Of a stretch of 64,000 nt of DNA, positions 9,778 through 19,215 are shown in pieces; position 1 is the stretch's first letter, and each line of letters starts with the position of its first letter. Source of the DNA: Hondaea fermentalgiana (Eukaryota > Sar > Bigyra > Thraustochytrida > Thraustochytriidae); assembly GCA_014084085.1 (NCBI GenBank), contig NPFB01000031.1:15235-79234 (forward strand), read 5' to 3'. Under the pieces are notes generated by a model. That model was not told where the DNA came from and made no database searches. It worked only from the letters and a program-made list of their open reading frames with translations. Made by a program: the position numbers and the translations under genes.

Positions 9778-10953
9778 CTAAACAATTCCAACCTCGACCA
9801 AGGTGGACATGAGCGTTGCTGCAAGCGCCGAAGAAATGACATTGTGCAGCATGTGTGTATCGAGCGCACATGTCGGCACCACCTGAATCTGGCGCGAAGC
9901 ACTTGCCTTGCCCTCGCTCGCCATCCTATCGTTCAGTGCAACGCACATTTGCTCAAAGAACGCTTGGGCGTCTTTAACATCATTCTTCCCCTCGAATTCG
10001 GGAAAAAAGGTTCGCAATTCTGTTGTCTGCAACTTTGCTTCGAGAGCATCCACCTTATTGAGCAACACAATCACATTCTTGTTACGAAAGCAATTAGCAG
10101 CAAGCAATCGCTCCAAGAGGCTGAACTGGTAGTTCAACGAGTTCTCTCCTCCAGTTCGCGTGCGGTCGAAGTCACTCATCGCAGCGACAAAAATCACGAA
10201 ATCAATTTTGCTCGCTTGGGATTCCCACTTCTTTTGCTCCTGGGCCTGACCGCCGATATCCGTGCATGAACATTGCACCTCGGCCTTCTTTCCGTGCATT
10301 GAGATCTCGCAGGGAAACTCGATCCTCTCCACCGAGGTCGTATGCCGCCGAAGGTGAAGACAGTCCTGGTCTGTCGGCACAAAGTCGTCGCTCACAATGC
10401 GGTCAAAATGCTCCACTGCAACGTAGGGTAAGGCTTCTTGCATCAGCTCGATTCCAGCAACGTCACCCTCTGCTGCCTTGAATTCTCCCGAGGTCACCAG
10501 CGCCAGCGCCTGCTTAATGGCATTGTCTTCCATGACCGCCTTGACCTGCTGTGCGGGAAAGGGTACAGGCTCCTCGAACATTTGCACCTCGTTCGTTTCA
10601 TCCTGCGAGACACTTTCCGACTCTTCCCTTGCTTCCAGGCAGTTGTCGTCGTCGCGTTCATGGTATGTGTAGTCCTGAATCGTCAACTTGATTTGCGTGA
10701 TGGCTTCTTCGACTTCTTGCGATTCAAGATTGAAACCTTTTTGAAGAGCAATCTCGTCAAGCTTGAGAACGGAGGCCAAGAGATTCCTGCGCAGCTCGAT
10801 CCGCGATCGTCGCCGCTCCTTATCCGTGAAGCCGCCACGATACAGGAGCTTCATCTGTCTAAATATTGTGCTCTTGCCGACACTGGGCGCTCCGAGCAGC
10901 AGCATGTCGGCAGCCATCTGCGAATGCTTCTTTCGTGACGCACCACCCCCCAT
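9778..10953 (-). CDS. Heterotrimeric G-protein alpha subunit
   Basis: A 391-residue GTP-binding signalling subunit acting at the plasma membrane downstream of receptors. G1 is GAPSVGKST at residues 21-29. Switch I has Arg-Arg (202-203) and Thr-Thr (205-206). G3 is DIGGQ at 232-236, G4 is NKVD at 299-302 and G5 is TCALDT at 361-366. An all-helical domain of about 160 residues lies between G1 and switch I, as in G-alpha rather than small GTPases. The start at 10953 gives MGGGASRKK, a good N-myristoylation signal (Gly2, Ser6, basic residues); the frame is open further upstream only through non-ATG codons. Oddities: the conserved Arg after DIGGQ is Ala, and the Gly after the switch I Thr is Ser. 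The C-terminus (EVGIV) lacks the Gi-type Cys at -4. A double-RGS gene starts 5.7 kb away. The family call is secure; the class is not assigned. Confidence 0.95.
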   Translation of the reverse strand: MGGGASRKKHSQMAADMLLLGAPSVGKSTIFRQMKLLYRGGFTDKERRRSRIELRRNLLASVLKLDEIALQKGFNLESQEVEEAITQIKLTIQDYTYHERDDDNCLEAREESESVSQDETNEVQMFEEPVPFPAQQVKAVMEDNAIKQALALVTSGEFKAAEGDVAGIELMQEALPYVAVEHFDRIVSDDFVPTDQDCLHLRRHTTSVERIEFPCEISMHGKKAEVQCSCTDIGGQAQEQKKWESQASKIDFVIFVAAMSDFDRTRTGGENSLNYQFSLLERLLAANCFRNKNVIVLLNKVDALEAKLQTTELRTFFPEFEGKNDVKDAQAFFEQMCVALNDRMASEGKASASRQIQVVPTCALDTHMLHNVISSALAATLMSTLVEVGIV

Positions 10954-12443
10954 CTTGCGAATGAATGTGGAGAACGGAGCGTATTCTTCGCTTCGATGTG
11001 TTCGCGTGCTCGTGCGCACCTTTTCGAGTGGCGCGAGCGCGCTGCACCACTGGCACAGCTCTAGAAAGCAAGCGCACACGCGAGCACACGCGCCTCGGCC
11101 CTGACGATTTGGGGAAAGCTCTGGTGAGACGTGCGTGCTCTGGAGCACGCAGGTAAATGTTGCCAATCGACGACTGACAGATAGCGTTTGTTGGCCGAGA
11201 CGATGCGCGGCTTAAAGCCTGCTCACGCGCGCACGCGGCGCGCACGCTTGTTGCCCGTGCGCTCTTCGAACAAAAGAGGGCAACCCACACACCTTTGCTA
11301 TCCTCTTCAGAAAATGGAAAGGCCAACCACTCACTCTTTGAGCAAAAACAATAGTTAGGAGCCAGACACGTTATCTCACGCGGCGCCTTACAAAGTCGTC
11401 TGCGCACCCTCTCTCGTTCACTATTTCTCAACGGAGTCCTCACAACGCGTAATAGCGAGCGTAAAAAGGGTAGGAGATTGAATGGCCGCTGGGCACCAAA
11501 TGTGTACCCGATTCGACTGATTTATGCAATGGCCGAAACGTATCGGTGGGGACTCGAGTGGCATTCACTCGGCCAAAGATTATGATTGCCCCCATGACGG
11601 TCGATCAAGTCGCCGGGGTGATGATCTTCGTACTTGCAGCTACTGTTTGTGTGTATACCTTTTAACTCTTTCTTGCTGGCACTGCGAAGGAACTCCACAA
11701 CGGTACGATCAGCTCTTGGAAATACCGAATAAAAGGCGGAAGCGGTGCAAACAACCACATCGTTTGTTCCCGAAAAAAAGACGAACAATCCACGGTCGAG
11801 GCTCAAGCCTAGAGCAAAGTAAAGTCTGGCGCGGCCCGCGTTGCTTCGTGGCCCATCGGCAGTCATGAAGGTGCGCTTCCGACGCCAGCATGAAAACGGG
11901 CCCGTACTTTTGGCTGGGCCGAGGCCTCAGGCGCGGAGTCCTAGTCACGGTCCGAGGCCGGGGCCAAGGCCGGGGCCAAGGCCTGTTCAACGGATCTCTC
12001 CCTTGCCTCGTTCTCTTTGTTCTAACTAAGCCTTCTTACATTTGTTAGATGTTTTCTTTCTGTCGGTTACTCGCCGTTTCAACGCCTCGCCCTCCCGTCT
12101 CCTCATGTAAACCGGCGGAACTGCGTTACGCGCGGCGTTACCCTGAAACCCATTGCACGGGCCGCCGAGCGAGCGCCGAGCGCGCGCTGGAGGGCCTGTG
12201 CAATGCGGCTGCACGCTAACCACTACTGCACGCACAGCGACGAGTAGTTTAGTCAGGCATTGCAGGCTGCCCCGCGCGCGTCGCGCAGCCCTCGCTCGCG
12301 GCGCTTGCGGAGCACCCGCGCCTGCGCGCTCGCCCTCCGTAGGGGCTGCGAGCGCGGCCCGCGCGCGAAGAGCGAAGCGAGCCGTCCCTCCGCGAACGAG
12401 GAGGGAGGGAGCCCGCGACATCGGCATCGTCGTGGGCAGCGGG
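10954..12443. other. Divergent promoter region, G-alpha / pyruvate kinase
   Basis: Head-to-head intergenic region of 1.5 kb with no supported gene. It includes an 8-bp perfect palindrome GTGCGCAC at 11012-11019, 59 bases from the G-alpha start. A duplicated 12-mer GGCCGGGGCCAA lies at about 11955-11978. The region becomes very GC-rich before the pyruvate kinase start, and the pyruvate kinase frame is open back to about 12153 without an ATG. Confidence 0.65.
11012..11019. promoter_or_regulatory. Candidate palindromic element GTGCGCAC
   Basis: A perfect 8-bp palindrome 59 bases upstream of the G-alpha ATG. The same 8-mer occurs twice upstream of the dynein gene, and a longer form occurs between the LRR and RGS genes. 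It is proposed as a binding site only by recurrence; GC-rich composition makes chance occurrence possible. Confidence 0.25.
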
Positions 12444-14240
12444 ATGCCCGCCATGCCGGCGCTGCTGCTGGCCTCGACCTCGAGGAGGGTCGCGAGCGCC
12501 GCCGGCCTCGGGGCCGCGATCCAGTCCCGCCAGGGACGCAAACTCGCGAGGGCCTTTTCTGCCGCCGCGCCGCCACCGACTTCGGCCGGGAGCGGAACGG
12601 CAGAGTCCCGCTGGAATGCGAGCGGCAGATGGGAGCAAGATGTTGACGCCACGCGCGACGTCTCGAGCGCATCGAGCTTCCTCCTCCAGGAAAGCTACGG
12701 CGAGTACTTCAAGGTGCCAAACCCGAGCAAGCTCATGACCAAAATCATTTGCACCGTTGGGCCCGCGACCTGCTCAAAGCAAAAACTCGGCGAAATGCTT
12801 GACGCCGGCATGTCAGCCATGCGGCTCAACGCATCGCACGGCGACTACGAATTCTTCAAGACCGCAATCACGAACCTTCGCGAGGCCGCCGAGTCAAGAC
12901 GGCGCATCTGTCCCGTCATCCTCGACACTAAGGGCCCCGAGGTCCGGATCGGTCGCTTCCCTGTAGAAAACATCGAGGTCCAAAACGGTGACACCTTTAC
13001 GTTTTATTGCGATTACGACCGCGAGGGCAGCGCTCAAGGCGTCGGAACCACCTTTGATCGTCTTGCGCAAACTGTGGCTATTGGCGATGTTATTCTTGTC
13101 GACGATGGTCGTCTCTCCTTCCTCACGCGCGAGATCGACGAGGCGACGGGCGACGTGACGTGCAGCGTCATCATGGGCGGCGTCATCAAGAGCAACAAGG
13201 GACTCAACCTTCCCGGATGCCCCATTGACCTTCCCCACCTGACCGAGAAGGATTACAAGGATATCGCCTTTGCCGTCGAGCAGCGTGTCGAGTACATTGC
13301 GCACTCGTTCACGCGTTCTGCTGCCGGCATCCTCGCGGTCCGCGAGATCCCAGGAGTCGTAGAAACCGGTATCCACGTCATTGCCAAGATTGAGAGCCAA
13401 GAGGCCCTGAACAACATCAATGCCATTACCAGCGTCTCGGACGGTATCATGGTTGCGCGGGGCGACCTGGGCGTAGAAATTCCTCTGGAGCGCGTGTGCT
13501 CCGTTCAAAAGCGCCTCATTCGCGACTCCAATCTTGCGGGCAAGTTCGTCATTACGGCTACCGAGATGCTTGACTCCATGATTCACAGCCCTCGACCCAC
13601 TCGTGCAGAGGCCAGTGATGTCGCCAACGCCGTCTTTGATGGAACCGACTGTGTCATGCTCTCTGGCGAGACTGCGGTCGGTAGCTACCCTGTCGCCACC
13701 ATTCAGGTCATGAATCGCATTTGCAAAGAGGCCGAACTTGACATCGAGCAGCACAAGCGCACGCATGTGCTGGAGGAGGATGAGGAGGTCCGTCGCAAGA
13801 ACGCCACAGGTCGCTTTAGGGATTTGAACGAGGCCTTTTCCATGGCCGCTGTCGCCACGGCAAAGGACATCGACGCCGCTCTCATTATTGCCGTCACGAA
13901 GACGGGCCAAACCGCGAAAACGCTCTCCAAGCACTTTCCCACCGTTCCCATTCTTGCTCTCGCCACCTCCCCCAAGATTTGTGCTCAGGTATCTCTCTAC
14001 CGCGGCGTCATCCCCTATCTCGTCCACTCTTTGGAACGCGCATCATGCGTTCCCCGAGGCATTGCCAAGGCGACTGAACTGGGACTCGTGTCGCATGGTT
14101 CTCGCGTTGTCCTCGTCACGGGTCATGATGACTCCGTGGCAAACCGATTAGAGAGCTTTGTTGTCGGGGCCTCCGTACCTGAGCTTAGTATCATTCCTGG
14201 CCAGAGCTACGTCCCGGGATCCAGCTTCCATGCCCCTTGA
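12444..14240 (+). CDS. Pyruvate kinase with mitochondrial-type targeting leader
   Basis: Converts phosphoenolpyruvate and ADP to pyruvate and ATP, the last step of glycolysis. Residues from about 87 onward match pyruvate kinase throughout: MTKIICTVGPAT, RLNASHG, LDTKGPEVRIG, GLNLPG, IAKIESQEALNNI, MVARGDLGVEIP, then SPRPTRAEASDVANAVFDG and MLSGETAVGSYP, and a C-terminal allosteric-type domain. The 598-residue length is about 90 more than a typical cytosolic enzyme. The extra N-terminus (about residues 1-48) is rich in Arg, Ser, Ala and Leu and has no acidic residues, as in a mitochondrial presequence. The ATG at 12444 is the first in frame; a second lies three codons on. The usual Gln in the ATQML motif is Glu here (ATEML). 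The enzyme identity is secure; organellar location is inferred. Confidence 0.95.
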   Translation: MPAMPALLLASTSRRVASAAGLGAAIQSRQGRKLARAFSAAAPPPTSAGSGTAESRWNASGRWEQDVDATRDVSSASSFLLQESYGEYFKVPNPSKLMTKIICTVGPATCSKQKLGEMLDAGMSAMRLNASHGDYEFFKTAITNLREAAESRRRICPVILDTKGPEVRIGRFPVENIEVQNGDTFTFYCDYDREGSAQGVGTTFDRLAQTVAIGDVILVDDGRLSFLTREIDEATGDVTCSVIMGGVIKSNKGLNLPGCPIDLPHLTEKDYKDIAFAVEQRVEYIAHSFTRSAAGILAVREIPGVVETGIHVIAKIESQEALNNINAITSVSDGIMVARGDLGVEIPLERVCSVQKRLIRDSNLAGKFVITATEMLDSMIHSPRPTRAEASDVANAVFDGTDCVMLSGETAVGSYPVATIQVMNRICKEAELDIEQHKRTHVLEEDEEVRRKNATGRFRDLNEAFSMAAVATAKDIDAALIIAVTKTGQTAKTLSKHFPTVPILALATSPKICAQVSLYRGVIPYLVHSLERASCVPRGIAKATELGLVSHGSRVVLVTGHDDSVANRLESFVVGASVPELSIIPGQSYVPGSSFHAP

Positions 14241-14637
14241 TCAAGTCCTTGCAACTTTCTGCCTGGGCGCTCTTGCTTGTTTTTATTTGCCTCAAGCGAG
14301 CGAGACAAAGTAGCGAATTGCATTTGCTCTCTCCTAACTAAATACTTATTTTCATCCTGCAAGTTTTGTCCGAAAGACGAGCGGCAAGTTTCGAAGTCTT
14401 ACTAGGCTTTGGCCTAGGTCAATGGGGCAAACGTAACACAACTTTTTGGGGGGGCTTGGGGCAAATTAGATTATGATAGCGCGCAGACAAAGTAAAGTGT
14501 TTGCACATTATCTGTATGTATACTACATCAAAGAAGGAAAGTGTAGAGTTCTGATTGGATCGGAAGCAACGACAACATGATTTGTCTTCCGACCCAAAAA
14601 GGTACTTTTGAGCTTTTATTCATGATTCCGCTTAGCT
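14241..14637. other. Convergent intergenic region, pyruvate kinase / LRR protein
   Basis: About 400 bases of 3' flank shared by two converging genes. It has a short inverted repeat CTAGGC/GCCTAG with a 4-base loop at 14402-14417 and an eight-G run near 14449. No gene is seen. Confidence 0.6.
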
Positions 14638-16017
14638 TTACAGCTGCTCAAGGGCTCGTGGGGTTGCCTGTAGCAAATGTTCGCTGGCCAAGTAGAGTGA
14701 CTCTGAACAGCTTTCCAGCTCGTCGAAATGGCTCTTGTCCGCAGAACGCCAAGAAACTATCGAAGCTCCGGCTGACATTGCGGGTGAAGGCACCGGGCTT
14801 CGACAATAGGGGGGTGTCTCCGGTCTCGTACGTATGGAGGGCGGTGGCGGTCTTGGCGTTGCACGTTTCTTAATAGTTTCGCGAATCCAGGCGACATCAT
14901 GATGCGCACGCTCCAACTCGGCCCGTCGCAAAAGTGCTCGCTCCGCCTCGAGCTCCGCGGCGTGCCTTGTAGCTGTCGCGGGCCCAAGTCTTGGCCTTGT
15001 GTCAAGCCATTCCTGGTCCAATTCACGTCCACGATCCATCATCAAGACAACCCGAGCAATCGCCTCGCGCAGGTCACTTGCCACGGCATTGTACGCGTGA
15101 ACTTCCCATCGCGTCTCTGCGCGACGAGAACTCGAGCGGTTGCATCGCCGGCTCATCTTTGCAGGTGTGGAGTGCACAGCCCATTGAGCAATCTCCGCTT
15201 GCAAGTCCGAAATCGCGTGCGCATCAAGTCGATCCTGATAGCGGCATACGCGCAGAAAAATGCCAAGATTTCCAGACGTGAGATGTTCGACTGTGCCGTC
15301 AGCGACAGTTTCGCGAGCTAGTTCACGAAATTGCCAGCCGTGCTTCAGCCGCAACAGACGTTTGCCCTCTCTCTCTGTACTCCATGACGGATACCGTACG
15401 GTGCACATGGCCAGCTCTGCGTGGACACGACATAGCTTTTCAGCTTGCTCAAGTGTGATGAGCTCGCAAAAATCCTCAACCAAGCTCGATTGCAAAGAGA
15501 GATCAAGATGAACCTCCTTGCGAGCAGTCGCTTCGTCGAGCGCAGGAGCACAGTCCAATTCGATGAGATTCTTCGCGCTCATTTTGACATGTGCTGCATA
15601 GAATGGACTGCGAACGACCGGATTCTCTTCGAGGCGAATGCGTTGCAGAGACGGGGCGTGTCGTAGATACCGCAACTCCCGCGTATCTTGCACGCAGTTC
15701 GCCTCGAGCGAGAGCACTTGGAGCTGGCTAAAGTGGCGCACCCAAGCCAAGTCGCTGATTCGATTTCCGCTCAGAATCAAGGTCCGTACATTCAGATATT
15801 GTCCGTGCAATCTGCTCGCACGGATCCAGCCTACGCGCGCTCTTACGGCCCGAATGCTTCGCTCTCGCGCGTCGTAGGCGCCAGGTCGCTCGGCTAGCGC
15901 CGCCGCCAGCTCGCGAGGGCCTCCGGGGTCTCTTTTCCTTTTTGCCCCGCTCGTCCTCCACTTCTCGCCAGAGTCCGCCTCATGCCGATATTGTCGACGT
16001 CGCGCATCCCCGCGCAT
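14638..16017 (-). CDS. SDS22-like leucine-rich-repeat protein
   Basis: A 459-residue protein of unknown role. Residues about 75-165 form three to four SDS22-type leucine-rich repeats (NVRTLILSGNRISDL, LQVLSLEANCVQD, LQRIRLEENPV) closed by an LRR-cap-like segment (NLIELD), an arrangement used for protein binding. The rest is helical and highly charged, with probable coiled coil around 335-390, then a Pro/Arg/Ser-rich tail. There is no signal peptide or membrane segment. The ATG at 16017 is the first in the frame. Similar LRR plus helix layouts occur in ciliary and centrosomal LRR proteins, but no specific orthologue is recognised. It is transcribed away from the double-RGS gene. Confidence 0.8.
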   Translation of the reverse strand: MRGDARRRQYRHEADSGEKWRTSGAKRKRDPGGPRELAAALAERPGAYDARERSIRAVRARVGWIRASRLHGQYLNVRTLILSGNRISDLAWVRHFSQLQVLSLEANCVQDTRELRYLRHAPSLQRIRLEENPVVRSPFYAAHVKMSAKNLIELDCAPALDEATARKEVHLDLSLQSSLVEDFCELITLEQAEKLCRVHAELAMCTVRYPSWSTEREGKRLLRLKHGWQFRELARETVADGTVEHLTSGNLGIFLRVCRYQDRLDAHAISDLQAEIAQWAVHSTPAKMSRRCNRSSSRRAETRWEVHAYNAVASDLREAIARVVLMMDRGRELDQEWLDTRPRLGPATATRHAAELEAERALLRRAELERAHHDVAWIRETIKKRATPRPPPPSIRTRPETPPYCRSPVPSPAMSAGASIVSWRSADKSHFDELESCSESLYLASEHLLQATPRALEQL

Positions 16018-16131
16018 TCCCCCGCGAGCTCAAGTTCCTGAGCTCTCGCGCCTGCCACGCTCCGTGCCGCTTTGCTCTTCACTTCGCCCATTCACTCGTT
16101 ATACAGACAACGGTCTCGGTACACACCTTCC

Positions 16132-16151
16132 GGGGTGTGCGCGCACACCCC
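16132..16151. promoter_or_regulatory. 20-bp perfect palindrome with GTGCGCGCAC core
   Basis: The sequence equals its own reverse complement over 20 bases (GGGGTGTGCG and its mirror). It starts 115 bases upstream of the LRR gene ATG and about 500 bases upstream of the RGS gene ATG. A perfect palindrome of this length is unlikely by chance and could be a dimeric transcription-factor site; that role is inference. Confidence 0.4.
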
Positions 16152-16540
16152 TTCAGCGGGGACATCCTCGACCTCGTAGGGGCGACCCTCGGCGAGTCCC
16201 AAGCGAGGTAAGCTCACGCTCCGCCGCCTCTGCCGCCTCGCGCGGGACTCCGCTTCGCTCCGCTCGCGGGAGTGCTTGGGCTGGCGCCCAAGGCTGGCGG
16301 CGTGCTCCAGAGCTCTTGCTGCGTGCGCCTTACGACTCTCCCGAGGTGTGTGTCTCCCCGAAAGCAAGCGCCGAAGACGACTCTTTCGCGGCGCCATGGC
16401 CGCGTCGCTGGAGCTCGAGCAGTACCCATACCAGGCCGAGGCGAGGTCCCGAAAGCGCGAGGCTCGAGCAGCGCGGCGGGGAGCGCGGACGCAGGGACGC
16501 GGCGGAGGGCCCGCGTCGGCGGCGCGAGGCCCGCCGCGAC

Positions 16541-16600
16541 GCAAAGCGAAGCATCGCATAGCATAGCATAGCAAGGCAAGGCAAGGCAAAGCAAAGCAAG
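16541..16600. repeat. 60-bp drifting pentanucleotide array (GCAWR)n
   Basis: Twelve consecutive 5-bp units remain in register. The unit changes in blocks from GCATA to GCAAG to GCAAA. The array ends 53 bases before the double-RGS start codon, so it is probably in the 5' UTR or core promoter. Confidence 0.95.
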
Positions 16601-16653
16601 TCTGGGCCGGCGACGGTGGACGTTTCGCGCGCGAGGCGCCCAGAGACACATAC

Positions 16654-19215
16654 ATGGGCTGCGCGTCGTCGGCGGAGGCTGCCGCCGCGGCGAGGCCCCG
16701 CGACGGAGGGCACGGCGGTCTGCCTGCCGGCGACGACGACGTGAACGCGGCGGCTGAAACGCCTGACAAATTCGAGGCCCGAGTGAGGGTTCCGACGCTC
16801 ACTGGCGAAGACGTGCTTCAGAACAACGACAGAAAAGACTTCGAGAATGGCTATCGCAGCGGCGGCGAGACACCAAAGACGCCCATGAGCGAGGGAGTAG
16901 AATCACACGGCACCGTCGAATCACGCCATCGTCAGGAGGCGGCCCGAAGGAATGAGGCAAAGGCGCAAGAACACGCTGGCCCGGCCGCAGACCTGTACAG
17001 CCACTTGGACATTGATTTCGACGAGCACCCTTGCGGCGAAGATAGCGATATTCTCGATGATGAAGACACGGACTCGGACACCAACACCGGAAGCTTTTAT
17101 AGTCAACGATCAAAGGGCAACGGGAGCAAAAAGAGGCGAAGCGCGAGGAACTCTCTGCGCCCGAGTTTTCGCATGTCTCGTAAACACTTGTCCAAGCTTC
17201 ACACCGAATGGGGCGCCGAAGAGCTCGAAGTCGGCTCAGTGCAGCGCAAACGGCGGCTTTCTGAGCAGTCTCTTGCCCGCGTCATGCAAGATTCGACAAT
17301 TCGGGAGCGTTTTGAGGCATATCTAAAGAGCGAGAACGTGGGTAACGTCCTCGAAACATGGGATGCTCTCCAGTCGTTTGGCAGGCGTCCAGAGGCTGCA
17401 TGCGCTAAGAAACCCACGCAAGAACGCGCCCAAGAGCTGTACGAATTATTTTTTTGCGAGCAGCAGCTGCAAATGCAAAATAACATGCTCTTGAGCATCG
17501 TGTCGCGCGAAACGATCCGCGATTTGTCAATCGACCTCATGATCGACAAGTCAGGCCGTGTGAATCAGCACAACGTGAGCATCATTGACAACGCCTTTCG
17601 CGTTCTCCACTTGCGAGTGCATAATTCTCTGAAGTATGAGTTCCTCCCTGGATTTCTTATTTCTGAACAATTCCAATCTCTGTATGAAAACTACCAGCCC
17701 ACAGAGAAGAGCACAATTGATCTTCGCTTCGACAACGGTCTCGATTTAAAGCAAAGTGAACCGCTTCGCATCGACGTGAAACCTGTTCCTCAAATGGGAG
17801 AGGAAGACATCAAGTTCGAGCCGCCAAGCATACTTGTGCCCAGTGCATCCCGCACAAATACCAAAGGAGATCAACAAAGAACCAAGGAGGAAAAAGCAAG
17901 ATCCAGACGCAACTCGGTTCGAGAGGCAGATGAGGTCCTTCATGATCACGTCAAACTTACCTTTTTCAACGAGTTCGTCTTCACTGCGCGCTCTCTGCAC
18001 GATGACTTTGAAACCCAAGACGCGCAGTCGATAGGTGCCGAATCACTTAAATCGACGCCTTCTCTGTCGCGCACAGCTTCCAGGAGCCGTAGTCATGTTC
18101 TTGGGCAGCAACTGGAGGTAGTTGAGCTCCACGATGAGCTCGAGACGCTTTGTGAATCTGGTCTTGACGAGGAGTCCAAGCTACGTCGTCTTAATCGAGT
18201 CTTGCATCGGTACGCTTCCCCCAAGCAGGATCTCATTCATCCCCGCATTAAGGCGCTCGATGAGTTGTACGCGCAGCTCGTCAGTCAGCAAGGCGAACAT
18301 ACTGGCGCAAGCCCAAGCGCCACCAGCATGGTGCTTGTGGCGAAGCTGCCGTCCGATCTGGACCGTATCCTCGGCCCCGTTCGCGAATCCGTGCTGAATC
18401 GGATTGGTCAGAGGCTCGTACCGGCCTTCAAACGGAGCTCCACGTACAAGAAAATGATCTCGCATACATCTTCGGGACTTGCGAGCATAGCCACTCCATC
18501 AGCCCCTGACGACCTGGAACGTCAATCGTCCACCGAAACGTTTAACTCGTCTGCGCCAGCTGAAGCATCGCCAGGCATCGGGGCGGCAGCTCTCAGCCCG
18601 TCGACCGGTCAAACGATTGCCAATTTGGAGTGTCTGCAAACCTATTGCGAGAACGTCAATGTTCGACCCGGTCTCTTTGGGTTCTCGCGAGCTCCCCAAG
18701 GCGAAGTGACTCTCGACGAGGTTCTGTCTAGTGCGTACGGTGCTTTACAATTCAAGCGCTTTGCGCGACGTCTTTTCCAAGAGGAGAATGTTCTCTTCCT
18801 CGTCAAAGCTCGACAGTTTCGAGCCAACGCGTCGTCGGCCGTCTCGCATGACGTCTACGAGCTCTTGCACTTTGCACAAGAGATTTGTAACCAGTACATT
18901 ACGCCTGGGAGCCCGCTCGAAATTAACATTTCAGACACGCAGCGCAGTGACACGCTCGATGAGTTCCACCGCCTTTCTACAGCATTTTTTGAAGGCCTCA
19001 AGAGTGGCGGTGGAGCTCCTGATCTGCGTGCTGAAGACCTCGGCCATTTGTTTGACGTCGCTGTGCAGGAGATTCGTACAATTGTCCTTCGGGGACTCTG
19101 GGACGAATTTCGAGACGATGCAACCTACGTCGAGTATTGTAGAAAGCGTTTACCACTCACACATTTATCCTCGGATGAACTTCATGGGGATGCAGCACCA
19201 AAAAAAGTAAAATAA
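16654..19215 (+). CDS. Lipid-anchored protein with two RGS domains
   Basis: RGS domains accelerate GTP hydrolysis on G-alpha subunits and end their signal. The protein has 853 residues. RGS-like domain 1 spans about 200-345 (LARVMQDSTIRERFEAYLKS..., then YELFFCEQQLQ and an FLISEQF end). RGS domain 2 spans about 686-845 and is the clearer: LSSAYGALQFKRFARR, LFQEENVLFLVKARQF, SPLEINISDTQRSDTL and a final long helix. The N-terminus MGCASS predicts myristoylation at Gly2 and palmitoylation at Cys3, so membrane attachment is likely. Residues 20-200 are acidic and probably disordered, as is the central linker at 385-680. The ATG at 16654 is supported by the lipidation motif. The two RGS domains are very different from each other, so they are not a recent duplication. 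G-alpha lies 5.7 kb to the left; a functional pairing is plausible but unproven. Confidence 0.88.
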   Translation: MGCASSAEAAAAARPRDGGHGGLPAGDDDVNAAAETPDKFEARVRVPTLTGEDVLQNNDRKDFENGYRSGGETPKTPMSEGVESHGTVESRHRQEAARRNEAKAQEHAGPAADLYSHLDIDFDEHPCGEDSDILDDEDTDSDTNTGSFYSQRSKGNGSKKRRSARNSLRPSFRMSRKHLSKLHTEWGAEELEVGSVQRKRRLSEQSLARVMQDSTIRERFEAYLKSENVGNVLETWDALQSFGRRPEAACAKKPTQERAQELYELFFCEQQLQMQNNMLLSIVSRETIRDLSIDLMIDKSGRVNQHNVSIIDNAFRVLHLRVHNSLKYEFLPGFLISEQFQSLYENYQPTEKSTIDLRFDNGLDLKQSEPLRIDVKPVPQMGEEDIKFEPPSILVPSASRTNTKGDQQRTKEEKARSRRNSVREADEVLHDHVKLTFFNEFVFTARSLHDDFETQDAQSIGAESLKSTPSLSRTASRSRSHVLGQQLEVVELHDELETLCESGLDEESKLRRLNRVLHRYASPKQDLIHPRIKALDELYAQLVSQQGEHTGASPSATSMVLVAKLPSDLDRILGPVRESVLNRIGQRLVPAFKRSSTYKKMISHTSSGLASIATPSAPDDLERQSSTETFNSSAPAEASPGIGAAALSPSTGQTIANLECLQTYCENVNVRPGLFGFSRAPQGEVTLDEVLSSAYGALQFKRFARRLFQEENVLFLVKARQFRANASSAVSHDVYELLHFAQEICNQYITPGSPLEINISDTQRSDTLDEFHRLSTAFFEGLKSGGGAPDLRAEDLGHLFDVAVQEIRTIVLRGLWDEFRDDATYVEYCRKRLPLTHLSSDELHGDAAPKKVK

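Larger units (their letters stand above)
16018..16653. other. Divergent promoter region, LRR / double-RGS
   Basis: 636 bases between two diverging start codons. It contains a 20-bp perfect palindrome and a 12-unit pentanucleotide array listed separately. The rest is GC-rich with no supported gene. Confidence 0.65.

Noticed and set aside
12153..12443. 97-codon N-terminal extension of pyruvate kinase
   Set aside because: It would start at TTG and consists of Arg/Ala-rich sequence expected of a GC-rich 5' UTR; the first ATG is at 12444.
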